DNA from: Ceratobasidium sp. AG-K
Taxonomy: Eukaryota; Basidiomycota; Agaricomycetes; Cantharellales; Ceratobasidiaceae
NCBI GenBank assembly: GCA_037039685.1
Contig: JAWNGF010000004.1
Coordinates: forward strand, 5,208,001-5,272,000
Length of the DNA: 64,000 nt
Direction: 5' to 3'
This document shows, one piece after another, positions 44,201 to 55,875 of this stretch; the first letter of the stretch is position 1, and every line of letters starts with the position of its first letter. Both the position numbers and the translations under genes were made by a program. A model generated the notes under the pieces. The model was not told the DNA's origin. It did not search any database and was given only the letters and a program-made list of their open reading frames with translations.

Positions 44201-44460
44201 ATCTCCATTTGTGCTTTGAAGCAGATCGTGTGGGACAGCTCTTTTCCTTGTATTCCAATAACCTTTTGAGGAACAGGAAGGTCTCTTAAGGCGATGTTAT
44301 TCTTCCTTGCCCAAGCGATATCAACAAAATTCCGGGATGCTCCAGAGTTGATTAGAGTAGCGATTGGGTCTGTGATTCCGGCAACGTAGCTGTAAACAAT
44401 CGTGGATTCTTTGTTTGCTCTAAAGTACATTGCTGGTTCTTTGGTCTCTCCACACACAGT
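41212..44460 (-). pseudogene. E3 pol polyprotein, decayed
   Basis: Protease, RT, RNase H, integrase and chromodomain are recognisable in pieces. The protease motif reads NSGAS instead of DSGAS (about 44350). The RT box reads YIND instead of YIDD (about 43625). Both are Asp-to-Asn changes at catalytic positions. A deletion joins the PR end to the segment before RT (about 44100). Frames change near 43920, 43650, 43360 and 43180. The integrase (41416-42480) is open and keeps DFIVKLP and VSDQG, but the Glu box reads TDGITKQVNQ with Lys. A TGA interrupts the chromodomain (YRI stop WKGYG). Confidence 0.85.
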
Positions 44461-44469
44461 TAGAGGGAG

Positions 44470-46389
44470 ACCCCTTCTTTTCCCGATTCTTCTGTGATTG
44501 TTGCTTCCCTTCCTTTAACACTGGGTTCAGTTGTTATCCATTCCCTGGATGAGCATTTGAGTGAATGGTGTCCTTCTTGACCACACTTCAGACATTGGTT
44601 TGATGCCATCCTTGCCTTGTACACCTTGTCTGGCAGCCGTTTTGTGAGGTCTGACCAGTAGTGGTAGTTTGAGGTGCTTTCTTTCCAGTAGAGGTCTTGA
44701 TTTGCTGCAGTTTTTGATCAATGGAGATTGCTAGAGTTATCCATTGATTTAGGTTAAGACGCCTTTCAGTACCATCTTCATTGATGAGGGACAGTTCAAA
44801 TCGTGCCAGCTCAGTCTTGATTTCCAGCTTAAGTCCTTCTTTGAATTGGTTGATGAGGGCTTCTTCTCCCCAATTTACATCAACCATATGGAAGCGGAAC
44901 TCAGTTGCATAATTGGCTGCCGAGTTGACTTGTCTGCATTTTTGAATATCAGCCTCTGCCTTGGCTTTTTTGTTAGGGTTGCTGAATTGTTCCATGAAGT
45001 GTGTTTTGAATGTTTCCCATGACTTCATGTTCGGGTCTGGTACTCCAGAGTTCATTGATTGGAGAAGCACTTGCGCCCAATGTGTGGCGGAGCGGTTATC
45101 TGATTTAAAATTTGCCAGTGCTTCCCTGATCCTTTCTTGTCCAGAACTGTATTGGTTGCCTAGCCAAACAAAGTAGCTTTCCATCTGGGTGATGAACATT
45201 TCTGCTCCTTCTCCTTTCTTCCCATCAAACGCTTCTGGTCTAGTGACCTTGGGACGTCTTGGTGAGTTTCCTTCTTGGGAGCTGATCAGGCACTGCAGTC
45301 TTCCTTCTAGATTATTGATTCTTGTAGATTCGGCTTCTGGTGTGGATCGTTTGCTGGGTGCGTGTAGTGAGGCTTCATTGACTTCTTCCCTTAGGTTGCT
45401 GATGGATTGTTCCATGGTTGCCACTTGATTGTTCAACAATGTGAATCCTTCCCTGACTTGCTATATTCCTTGAGTTACCGCTTCGTTCCACTGCAGCTGT
45501 CCCTGGCGTGTAGTGTCAATGTCTTGTTGTACATTTGTTATGAGTCCTTGAGTGTTTGTGACTTCGTTACGGACAGTGTCCACTTCTCTTCCTGTGAGGT
45601 AGGTGTTATGTTCTGCATTACGGGCGGAATTGAGGATATCTGTAAGGGACTGTTGTATTCCCCTGATTGTGTTGTTGAAAAATTCTTGGTTGTTTGCTAA
45701 CACTCTAGCTTCTTGTTCAAGCCCAGTGATTCTTTGCATAAGACCAATTCTTAGTCCCTCAATGACTCTTAGCGTTGCGTTGTGGTGTCTGATCAGGAGA
45801 TTGTCTAGTTCATCTAGGTTCTGGATGGCAGTTCTTTGTGTACTAGAAGAACTGTTGCTACCAGGTTGTGGGTCAGTGACGGGTCCTGCTGCTGGGGTTG
45901 CCAATGGTCTCGGTCTGTCAAGAAGAGACACAGGGATAGGACCCATGCTGGTGATTGTTCCCGAGACACAGGAATTTGTGGTGTAGGTGGCGGGTGAATC
46001 GGAACTAGGGAGATCCCTCCATGGGGCTTGGGTTGGGGGGAAAAATATCCAAACCTGAAACCTTGACATGGTGTTCCTCCATTAGATGGAATGGTGATTG
46101 TCTCAGGTTCTGGTACATAAGTTTTGTCACCAGGTTCTTCGTTCTCTTCCTGGGAATGTTCTTTGACTAGTGATACTTCTGGTTGGAATGTCCCTGGTAC
46201 CGTGCTTCGGCTGGGAACTCTTGATGGGGCTGGACCCCCTGCTTGCGTGTGTGCGAGTGCGCTTTCACTGAGTGATGAGGATGGTCTAGCAGCTCTACTA
46301 GGTCCTCTTCGTATGCTTGTAGTGGACAGGGGTCTTGAGACTGTATCTTCTTGTAGTCCTTGTTCTATGGGTGTTAAAGTATTTGTAGA
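44470..46389 (-). pseudogene. E3 Gag, frameshifted
   Basis: Starts MSTNTLTPIEQ. It has an Arg/Ser/Pro-rich N-terminus and a Gag domain very close to E1 (PEAFDGKKGEGAEMFITQM). Frame changes near 46000 and 44640 and a TAG near 45461 break it. The zinc knuckle CLKCGQEGHHSLKC survives in another frame. It ends at a TAA shortly after GGGAAAA. Confidence 0.8.
44478..44484 (-). promoter_or_regulatory. canonical -1 slippery heptamer in E3 (also E1)
   Basis: The minus strand reads TCG GGA AAA in the gag frame, so G GGA AAA fits X XXY YYZ. Pol (KRRGLPLTVCGE) is in the -1 frame directly after it, and gag stops 15 nt later. The same heptamer is in E1 at 28838-28844. Confidence 0.65.
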
Positions 46390-46399
46390 CATAGTGTGA

Positions 46400-46411
46400 T
46401 GCTTGTTTTGT
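46400..46411 (-). promoter_or_regulatory. E3 primer-binding site (self-primer)
   Basis: The minus strand reads ACAAAACAAGCA two bases inside the 5' LTR. It matches the complement of the LTR transcript start at 11 of 12 positions using the 3' LTR copy (32143-32154). The 5' LTR copy (46575-46585) has lost one base. Confidence 0.7.
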
Positions 46412-46413
46412 AA

Positions 46414-46880
46414 TGTTGTAAGCTTCTTCTTGGTGGCTATAAGACAAGCCACGATGGAGAGTGGACAGCACTAAGACCTAAGAGACCTCTTGAATCACAC
46501 TACACTTAAGTGGCTGTAGACTCTTAAGGGTAGGGGTGGTTCAAAGTGTCACTCAAAAGGGATGTTTAGACGAGACAAACAAGCTGGGGATACCAGGCTT
46601 GTTGGTCCTCTATATATATTCACAAAGCAGCTGAGTCATACAAGGCGCAGCCGCAAGAGTCATACAAACGAGCCAGTCAGGAGTGTCCAAGTGAGTCATG
46701 CTGCGCAGGCAGTCATGACTCGTACAAAGCACAGCCGCGTTACACAATGTAACAGAACAACCACAAGGACGTGGCAACATGGCACAGGAAAAGACAAACA
46801 ACAAGAAAACAAACAACAAACACAAGACACAGACAAAGGAGACACAGGGCGAGCCTTATGGAGAGAGCTGGCTCATGACA
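46414..46880 (-). repeat. E3 5' LTR
   Basis: 467 bp with TSD CTGAA at 46881-46885; TATATATA on the minus strand 33 nt before AGCTTG. Confidence 0.95.
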
Positions 46881-48515
46881 CTGAAAGCGTGATAAGTGAT
46901 TGAATTGCAAAGGATGTCAGTTTTACTTACTGCTCTCCAGTGGTATAACTTGTGCTACCACCTGGCATGAAAAAGGAGTGATGAGTGCTGGTAACTGAGC
47001 CAACACCTCTCTCAGCAAGGCCTGTAAATTTCACCCACTGGGACTCAGCAGCTCAATGGTTGTTACACTCTGCTTGCTAACAGCATGAAGTTGGATGAGA
47101 ATGCTGATGAACCAGTGTGAGGTGGCATACCTTTGTTGTTTGATGACGGGAGGTGACATCAACTACCTCTATATACTTCTGTAGATTGGCATCTCGCACA
47201 AAGTACAATTGCTGATCTGTAAGAGTTACATCCCAGCGATCTGCTGGCTTGTCTGTGTGAAAGAGCTGAAAGCTCCCATCATAGTTCATGTGCAAGACAA
47301 ATAGGTGGCTTGGTATAGTATTAGCTGATCACTGGGCAGGCATATTGGAGTGTAGGCTCACGCATTTAGCTTGGTGATGTCAGACAGGCAAATGTTGATG
47401 TCCATCTGAGGACAGCTTGGGCATTGAATGCTGAGATTGAACAGCTTGCGATCCATTTTTGAAACCAACCAGACACTGCTTTGCTTCAGCAGGGTAAGCA
47501 GATTCCATTCCCTTGCAACATGCATCAGTTCACAATAATGATTTGCCATGCGCTGTGGAAACACAGCATTCGTTTGCTGGACTAGCATGTTGTAGAAACA
47601 TTGCATGGCGAGCTTCCCTTCCACCTCCGCCAGATGAGCATGTTTCAGTAGCCAGGAGGTGAAGCCCATGGATGGTTGTGTATCAGAAGCAGGGTATATG
47701 CATGCATTCAGTAGTTGTCTGGTGGCGTCAGGGTGTCCCACACGTTTGCAGAACTTACACATGACTTCATGATGGCCATTAATGTCAAGCAGTAGCATGA
47801 GCTGTTCAGCCCCAATTGAGCATGGCTGACCATGATGTCCCAAATGAAACACATATCCAGTCGCCCTAGAGGTTACCGCTTCAAAGAACTGGCCATTCCA
47901 TTTCTGCCAGCAATGACAGGGCATGATGCTGTGACATGAATGGAGGCACTCCCAACACTACAGAGCATTGGTGAGACAGTTCTCACATCAATACAATTCC
48001 GAAGCAATCCTGCACACGGAGCAAGCTTCCACTACCAGGATACTATCAGTTGTGAGAATGCATCTGAGGTAGATTTCAGCACAGTCTCTGAACCAGTCCT
48101 GCAGCATTTCATTTTGCCCATTGTCGCAAAGTTAGTACATGGCTGACTTTAGGGAATCTGCTGTACCTTGCTGGACCTTGGCTTCTTTGGTGGTGGATCT
48201 GGGGGGTACTGTCTCGGACTCGCTGGAGCTAGCCACACTGGCCTCATTGACAACAGCTGGTGTTGCAATGGCGGTAGGCAATGGAATAGGCAGAGGAACA
48301 GGTGCAGGCCTGGGAAGAGTTGTTCCCAGCTCATGTGTAAATGTAAACAGGGCGGAGGATGATTGCAAGGAGCTGCATTGTTGTTTGGGTTTGGCACATA
48401 GAGAATGAGTCTTTGGTTGCTTTGCAAGCGGCTGTCAAGCAGGTGTGCTAGAAGAGAGCAAACCTTTCTCAAAGCCAGCTAAAGAGAATACGCGCTTTTG
48501 CAAATGTGGAGGCAT
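46881..48515 (-). pseudogene. KDZ transposase, N-terminal part with CxC2 cysteine cluster
   Basis: The probable start is ATG at 48515 (MPPHLQKRVFSLAGF). A low-complexity leader follows, then after an intron the CxC2 cluster: CSVC, CENC, CWEC, then H and CHCW before KWNGQFFEAV (about 47880-48060). Then come GHHGQPC, INGHHEVMCKFC, and the CPSCP motif at about 47420. An intron leads to the exon with the first catalytic Asp, NYDGSFQLFHTDKP (about 47285), and CNNH...FTGLAERGVG. Stops interrupt the frame: a TGA near 48439, and a TGA and a TAG inside the CxC2 region. CxC2-KDZ transposases are typical of Agaricomycetes. The rest of the gene is at 31730-31981 and 22042-23778. Confidence 0.8.
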
Positions 48516-49442
48516 GACTGGCTTCCATGGTGGGTGAACTGACATTTGTTTGACAGGACTAAATTGGAGTCCAGGGACTGCAAGGAGGAGGGGAGGGAAG
48601 GTTGAGCATGCCGTATACCATGAGGCTTCAAGGCTGCTCAAGCCTGTGTCTTGGAAATGTTTAATCTACACAATATTGAACTGAGATTGATTTATTGGGG
48701 ACTGCATTGTGTTAAATATATTATATACTCAGAATGTAGCAAGAGCACATGCAATTGCGTGTGACAGCTTATCAATGCTTACAAGGTTGCAGAACCATCA
48801 CTTGCCCTTTCCTCCTCCCTTACAATTTGCAGCTGTCCGCCCAGGTACAATGAGGAGACCAGTCCTGGCAGCTTCTATTACACATGTCAGTGTCACATAA
48901 CGAATAGGTGACCCAGAAACATACCAGGCACTTGAGATATGACTACACAGCACAGTCAGCAGTAATTGCAAGAGCACAGGTATGCACACACCTGTACTTG
49001 TTGTTGCACTTCTCTTGTGATTGCAAGCGGCATTCCCAGTATCTGCTGGCGTTGAGGTTGCTGCCAGTGGTTCAAGATCAATTGTCTCGAAAATCTCATT
49101 GGGTGTGGCCGGCAGGGCAAATGATCCATCAACAATGGGTGCTTTCAGGTTGGGCTTTGAATTCGCTTCTGGAATTGAATCAGCAAAGGTGCCTTCAGGT
49201 CTTCATTTTAGGTGTGTACTGCATGGAGCCTGAGGAGGGAGTGGCTGGGCTGTCTTCTGTCACATGGCAGCCAGCCCTCTCCCTGGTCTTGCCTCTGGGC
49301 TGAGCTTATGAATCACAGCCCAGGTGTTGTGTGACGAGGCAACATGGCTTTGCAGCCACTTTTGGAGTCCTTGCAGGGACCCGGCCTCCACAGCCTCCCA
49401 TGTTGGGCCTGTTACACCTCTCGTTTTCATCTTGCCCTTACC
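48516..49442. other. spacer between the KDZ gene and the upstream unknown gene
   Basis: No convincing coding exon. Short minus- and plus-strand frames here lack motifs. It may hold the promoter of the KDZ gene. Confidence 0.4.
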
Positions 49443-50827
49443 TCAGATGGCATTAGCAGGCCTTTCGCAAGGGCCAGACTGTTGGGCATCTTCAGATTCA
49501 AGGTCCTCCTTGTCCTTTTGTGACCTGCTCTCCTCATTTTGATCAATTTCCTCCTCATCATGTTCCGTGTCATGAGCCCATTCTTCTCCATTGTCCTCCA
49601 TGCGCTTGATCTCTTCCTGTGGTGTAATCTCCATATACATGCCTATATGCGCCTCTTCTTCATTCGAGGGATCGTCATGAGCCATGCTTTCCCTGGGTTC
49701 ATCAATAAGCCCATCATGCTGATTATTCCTCCCAACAGTTGTGGCAATTGAGGTCCTAGTTGCCCCGCAATTTGCACTGCGGGGCTGAGTCCTCTCCATC
49801 GGTTGCGTAGAGTGAGTGGGTGGTCCTACAGATGACAGCGCCTTAGGGAGGGTGTCAGGTCCAATTCGCAGTGTAGCTGGCTTTGGCCAACCAAACATGC
49901 TGTCAGCACCAACCACTGGCGGAGGCTGAGTGACTTGCAACACAGGTTTGCAAGGGGCGACTGGTAGTGAGCTCGTCCATGCATGTGCTGTGGATGTGGC
50001 AGAGCCTAAAGGGAGCGCACCCGGTTGCTTGCCTTGCAAAACAATAGCCAGGGGCTCAGTCGCTCGAACAGTCGATCCAGTAGCGCTAGAGTTTAGTGCT
50101 GGTGGTTGTGCAACCTGTTCCACGCGTTTTGGCGGCTGATCCAACACCAGGGCTGGTGCTGAGCTGGGAAGGTCTCAAAATGTCGGGGTGCTCTCCTGTT
50201 CAGGCTGAGTAATTATTGGCAGCATAAAGCCAGCGATTGTCAGTGAATGCATATTGGTTTGTGGTAATTGAAAACCACAGACCTTGTTGGCGTTCCATTG
50301 ATTTGAAACCATTGTGTGCTCTGTTTGTGCCCAGAACGCAATCCATGGCTGAGAGGGGTCAAGGTCCATCATGTCGCTGTTTTCTGTATTCTCATCTTGC
50401 AACTCTGTCTGTGCCATGACTTCGCTCTTGGTCATCTGAGCATCCTACAAGGATGTTATACCGGGTAAATCAGGTTAAGTGAGATGCATACCTCATCATC
50501 AATTATCATTGGCCCAGGAGAGCCTGCTCTCCTTTCCTGACTTTCAACCTTTCTGTAGTTGGCCTCCGATGGGGTTGAGCAGGGAGGGAGCTGAAACGGT
50601 TCCAGCCAGAGGGAGCTGTCTACTGGATGTGGTGTGATTTTATCTTCAGTTGTTTGTTGTCGTATACAATGTTGGTGGTCCTTCTGCAGTATGGCAACAG
50701 GAAGATCAAGTGCATTGCTGAGCAGTGTAACAGCTGCTCCCATATATGTGGCAACATTGTTGGTGGTTAGGTATGTGCCATTGCTAGGAATCGACTGCAG
50801 AACCCCTTTTGAGATGGCAGAGGACAT
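49443..50827 (-). CDS. unrecognised multi-exon gene, 3' part
   Basis: Three minus-strand frames join by plausible splice sites. The first is 50827 to about 50492, starting MSSAISKGVLQSIPSNG and ending at a GTATGC donor. The second begins after TTGTAG at about 50448 (MTKSEVMAQTELQDEN). The third is 50147-49443, with a Pro/Thr-rich start and a long acidic tail (EEEIDQNEESRSQKDKEDLES). I do not recognise the family. The acidic, low-complexity C-terminus suggests a regulatory or chromatin-associated protein, but this is only a guess. It lies directly upstream of the KDZ gene on the same strand and could be its partner gene in a larger transposon. It is probably incomplete or decayed. Confidence 0.35.
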
Positions 50828-50926
50828 GACTCGAAAGATATAAAATAGTGCAAGTCAGATACCACAGGGCCCAGCAAACATTGCCTTTGTAGGCAACTGG
50901 CTAAATGGAGTTTTGTGTAGCCATGC

Positions 50927-51393
50927 TGTTGTGAGCCAGCTCTCTCCATAAGGCTCGTACAGTGTCTTGTCCGTCTGCTCTCATGTTTGTTGTTCCATTT
51001 GTGTGTTGTTTGTCCTTTCCTGTGCCGTGTTGCCACTTTCTGGTGGTTATTCTGTTACATTGCATAACGCGGCTGTGCTTTGTATGAGTCATGACTGCCT
51101 GCACAGCATGACTCACTTGGACACTCCTGACTGGCTCATATGTATGACTTGTGTGGCTGCGCCTTGTATGACTTGGCCACTTTCTGAATATATATAGAGG
51201 ACCAACAAGCCTGGTAACCCCAGCTTGTTTTGCCTTGTCAAACATCCCCTTTGAGTGACACTTTGAACCACCCCTACCCTTAAGAGTCTACAGCCACTTA
51301 AGTGTGGTGCAATTCAAGAGGTCTCTTAGGTCTTAGTGCCGTCCACTCTCTGTCACAGCTTGTCTCATAGCCACTAAGATGAAGCTTATGACA
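50927..51393 (+). repeat. solo LTR of the E3 family
   Basis: 467 bp from TGTTGTGAGCC to CTTATGACA with TSD CATGC at 50922-50926 and 51394-51398. It has the same length as the E3 5' LTR. Confidence 0.94.
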
Positions 51394-53592
51394 CATGCTA
51401 AGAGAAAATCGGGCTTCCTCTGTCAGTCCTTGATGCTTGCTATCTGAAATATCATTGTTGGAATGAAGGTCACAAGGTACTCAAGCAGCTCAGTGTCGTG
51501 AGTGATTGTTATAGTCAGGAAACCCATTGGAAGACTCCCAGCTGTCAAGTGCACAACATTGAAGATACCATTGCCTGCCTGAAGATGCATTTCAGCACTC
51601 ATGCCAGATACGCTCTGTTGTAGAACTCAGCAGCAGGCTGTAAGCCTCATAGTTCTCCATTTTTGCAATCAATACATCGAACCCCTTAATGTGCTTTGCA
51701 ATGATGGGGAGCCAAGCCTTTACCCTGGTGGGAACTGGCCAGTAAATGAAGCGTGGATCATAGAAAGGGAGCCCATCTGTGGTAGTCTGCACTTCAACCA
51801 TGCCTTTAGTACACCAGGCTTGAATCTTTGGGTTTTGACTTACATTGGGTCAGTATGCACCACTTGCAAAGAACCTCCATCATGTTCTCCCTGGCCTGCA
51901 TTTTCAGGAAATTGCTGGATGCGGAATTGGCAATCCTGACAGATGGTTTAGCTGTGTGCCATTGCCACAAGACAGGACAGACCTTGCTTCATAGGTGACT
52001 CCTTCTCTCGTGTGGCTAAGTGTTGAGATGAGAACAGCAGCATCAGGCTTAATCATGAAGAACACCATAATTGGTTTGAGTATTTCCTCTAATCAATGCC
52101 TTAATCTTCATTGCAAACTAAGCTCAGCTTGGAAATGTACCAACATCCATTTGCACACTCACCTAGCCCTATCAACGTGCAACCCCAATGAGGTCATCTC
52201 CCTCAATGTGTGTAATTTGCTCATTGCTTTGTCACATTGATCCTTGTTATAATGAAGGCTATCAGTAAATTTGAATAATAGCAGAGGCAACATACACTGG
52301 CTACCTCAAAATGCTCCAACATGATTGTGGTTGAGGGCTGAGATGCGTGGTGAGACGCCCATGAGGCATGATTGGTCATTGCAAGGCCTAGGCCAGCGAG
52401 CTACAACAAGAGGACAACATTGATGACGTATATATTCATTTGCACATGGTGCTACATTTAGGAAATACTTTCTAGCTACGTCTTTGCAGCTCCTCTTGTG
52501 AACCTTTTCCTAGGAGGGGGGCAGGGTCGCTTGATTGACCTCCTGGGCAATCGTTGAGGTGTAGCAGGCGATTCAGGGGTGTGTGGACGTTTACCTGCTT
52601 AAAGCTAAGATGCTGGAGCCTAATGGGCCAAAACCTGAACTTACCCCTCAAAGCTTGTGTAACTGGCCAACCACACATCTGTTGCTTGGAGTCAGTGTCC
52701 ACACTTGGGGTGATAGCAAAGTCTGTGGCATCCTCCCACTGACTTGTGTGAGTCTCTGAGAAGTGGCAGGTGGTTTGCTACCACACAGTAAGGATGTTAG
52801 GACCTACCTGACTCTGGTTGAGGCACTTGCTGCATGGTAACCCTACTCGAACCTTCTATATTGTGCAGTAATCAGCCTCGGGAGTGGATTTTTATGTAGT
52901 GCAGTGCCCTCATGTTGTGGTGGGAGCTCCACAGCTACTCTGCTCCTGGTCTTGCATCTTGCACCAGCTCTTTGCAAGGCAGGCTTGGGTTTTGCCACTG
53001 GTTGTGTACTGCCGCCAGGAGCTTCAGTGGTTGCTTGTGTATATCCTTGGATGGCTTTCAATCCGTATGTTAGATGTGAGTAATTCACTTCGGTTGTCTC
53101 AAAACTCGCATCTCCAATAGGGGGAACATGTTTGCTAGCACACAATATCATTGGTGTGCCCATCTCATGTGCAACAAACAGTGGCAGCAGCACCTGACAG
53201 ATGTGAATGAGTTGCCTGGAGGATTCCTCAACCAGCTTGCAAAGGAAGGAAGTGTCCACCAAAATAGTGTCATGCTCCTGCTCCAGAAACACGGTTCATG
53301 CATCGACACATTGCTTTCCCTTACCCTCAAGTTCGCAAATATAGACATAAGCACGAATTAGGATCAGAATTGCCCACTTAATGCCATACGGGCTGGCAAG
53401 AGCTGTTTCCCTTGGCTGATGTAACAGAATGCTGGAGGGAATCACTCGCAAAAACTGCTGCATACTGAGTTTGTGATTGTCAGCCTTTAGGAGTGCATAG
53501 TCCAGCTTCATGTACCAGCCTCCAATGGCCTCGATTCCGTCCGGTAATCCAGGGGCTGACTGGGGAAACTGCAAACTTGTAAGGTAGAGCAT
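51394..53592 (-). other. unrecognised minus-strand coding fragments
   Basis: Open pieces at 51801-51592 (VEVQTTTDGLPFYDPRF...), 53292-52843 (MFLEQEHDTILVDTSFL...) and 53592-53296 (LQFPQSAPGLPDGIEAIGG...) are amino-acid balanced and protein-like. No family motif is visible, and frames are separated by probable introns or decay. They may belong to the same unknown gene as 49443-50827. The stretch 51802-52842 shows nothing else. Confidence 0.3.
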
Positions 53593-54104
53593 CTCCCAGT
53601 GCCCCAGTGTCCCCTTCCAGCTATTAGCAGTAAGCCAGATATGACACAGGGCAACCTACCTGAACAGGAGCCGTCTTTTTGTAAGATACAGTATAACACA
53701 ATAGGCAAAGCAAAATTTCGCTGTTGGCCACACGCTGCTGCAGTTCATCATAGTCCTCAGCTGAGAAAGGACTATATGTAGTTGTTGATGCTGTAACATG
53801 TGGAAGCTGGAAGTGGATTTTGCCTTGTGCAACTGTATTGTCAGGATCACAACAAAGGATTCAAGCTAGGTATGTGTGGCTATATGGACTGTATTCGAGC
53901 ATAGAGCCTTCACACCTGACCTGGCAATAACCTTTGTCTGTTTTCCCATTACCTAGATCTTGAAATTGAAACTTCCCCTCATTGGAAAGTAAGCTGTGTT
54001 GACCCTCTGTTGCAACCCTTCTAAGCTGGCTGACTGACACCCATGTCTGTTGGTGCCTTATAGGCCTCAAACTGCCTTGGAGGCTCTGTGCTGTATGCTA
54101 AGTT

Positions 54105-54545
54105 GCTAATGCCACCTTAGCGTCCTTATGACAATTGGCTGGGGCCCACTTAGTGTTTGAGATGATGGCCTAAAGGCCTAGTGACTTAGTTGCACTTGAG
54201 GGGAGAGATCTCGAGGCAAAGCAAGCTGGAGTAAGTCCATGCTTGCAAGCCAGTATATACAGTCTGAGGCATATGCCTCAAAGTGGGATGATACATTTGT
54301 GGCCAATCAGGCACCACGCTCAGTCAGCATAACACAAAGACCTTCTAGATGGAAGTTCTAGAAGGTTGCTCTTTCTAAGAGAAAGATCTAGAAGACAGTG
54401 CAGCCACATGGGCCACAGTGACACGTCATCCATACACCTCACAAAACAAGGGAGAGGGCCACATCTATATACAAAGGGCACTTATGGCGCAGGGAGTCAA
54501 AGGTAGCAGGCAGAGTCCATATGTGTTGTGAATGGGTCACAACAC
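54105..54545 (-). repeat. degenerate LTR related to E2
   Basis: On the minus strand this resembles the E2 LTR in several blocks. One is the self-primer region (plus strand GGCAAAGCAAGCTGG, about 54216). Others are CATGCTTGCAAGCCAGTATATA after it and GACACGTCATCCATACACCTCAC at about 54420. The termini and TSD are not clear. Confidence 0.5.
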
Positions 54546-55234
54546 CCTGGCATATATGTGCCACCAGCACAGCAACTTTGCAATCCAGCATTTCCTCGGG
54601 GTGTTGCAAAACCAGTAACTCGCCTGGTGGCCGTTCAGTTGCTATGAGGTTACTGGTTGCTCCATTGACACCCCCCCTTGTCATCTCAAAAGGAACATCC
54701 TCCTTCCCTCCTTGCCAATCTAGATTGGATTGTGAGCTATCCCTGCAAATCAATCATTACGCCCTTACAATAAAGCAGCTGCAGGTACGTAGCAATTAAC
54801 ACTTGAGTCTGTGATATCGGTCCTTCATGCCAAGGATATAGCAGGCACATTGAACCATCCAGTGCACCATATACTGCTGTGCTTGCACTTTCAATGGTTG
54901 ATGACATTCTCCACACTGCAAGGATTAGATTGTTATCAAGTTCCTTTCCTTGGGCGTATGTTGATTTTGCTGCTGCCAGTCTATAAACAAGCCATGCATG
55001 ATTTGCAGCTCTTGGCTAGGCTCCAGATATGCATGGGTGCTGGGTGATACAGCACTACAATGTGATGAGACTACAGCAGTGGACTCACAATTCTCACTTG
55101 CTCATAGAAAAAGTACAATCCATCTGACTTGGGCCAAACCGCCATAACATAAAGCTCCACACCTGTTTGTTGTGACAGCACCTTGCATATGTCTTTGCAG
55201 TCCTGTGGTAAGTCAACTTGAACCCTTTACCTCT

Positions 55235-55875
55235 TGTTAATGGCTTGGTATTGCGACTTGACATGGCAGTACTCACTGTTTATGTTCCTCATTTGTGTAC
55301 TACCCAAAATCCACTTCAGGGTATGCCACAAGCCATGTACCAACTCAAAGAGTCTTTGCAACGCCAGCATTGGTTCGCGAGTAGGGGCTGTTCTTGTCAT
55401 TGTGATACAGTCCTTCGGACTTGAGTCTTGCAAGTATGTTGCTGTATGTCTTGTTGAGCTGTACAAGCCTGGACATGGGACCGATTGGAGTTCTCTGCCC
55501 ACAGTCAGCCCAATGAACAGCAAGCAATATCAGACCTTACTTCGTTATTTTTGAATTCTTTTGACTTTGCTGTGTTCATAAGCTGTCTCAATCACTGCAA
55601 AGCATTAGTTCCTTGAGCTTTCAGGAATCGCATGATATGTACTCCAGCCAAGCCAAAGAAGTCTTTGCTGTAGAATGTTCTTGAGTGTTGCTCATTGGTA
55701 TGTGCAAAGTAGTTTACATGATGTGGGTGCAGGTATGGGAATCGCTCCCACCATGATGCTACTGCTTCACAAAGGAAGTCAGGTGTTGAGTCACTCAATG
55801 TGCACCATCAAACTAAATCTTCCACTACAGCTGTAATCCAGTTCCGCTTGTCATCCACAAATACTTTGCCCATGG
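55235..55875 (-). other. unrecognised minus-strand coding fragment
   Basis: Reads MGKVFVDDKRNWITAVVEDL, a TGA, then SDSTPDFLCEAVASWWERF and HVNYFAHTNEQHSRTFYSKDF, followed by a probable intron and RTPIGPMSRLVQLNKTYSNIL. It has TGA stops and no family that I recognise. The lack of synonyms for a known transposase leaves function open. The flanking 53593-55234 and 55876-56648 hold only the degenerate LTR and similar short fragments. Confidence 0.3.

Larger units (their letters stand above)
31982..46880 (-). mobile_element. E3: Ty3/gypsy chromovirus, minus strand, carrying E2
   Basis: LTRs of 468 bp (31982-32449) and 467 bp (46414-46880), with TSD CTGAA at 31977-31981 and 46881-46885. Removing E2 and one CCGAC copy leaves about 6.9 kb. 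The order is the same as in E1, with similar proteins and polypurine tract. It is more decayed than E1. Several frameshifts break gag and RT, a deletion lies between PR and RT, and active-site Asp residues are replaced. It interrupts the KDZ gene at an intron-exon junction. Confidence 0.95.

Noticed and set aside
24000..51197. A 65-80 codon frame (with TLCNAAVLCTSH and THxDTPDW) recurs in the sense strand of seven LTRs, ending at the TATA box.
   Set aside because: It lies in U3 upstream of the transcript start, repeats because the LTRs are related, and covers the TGACTC motif array. No start context or expression logic supports a protein.
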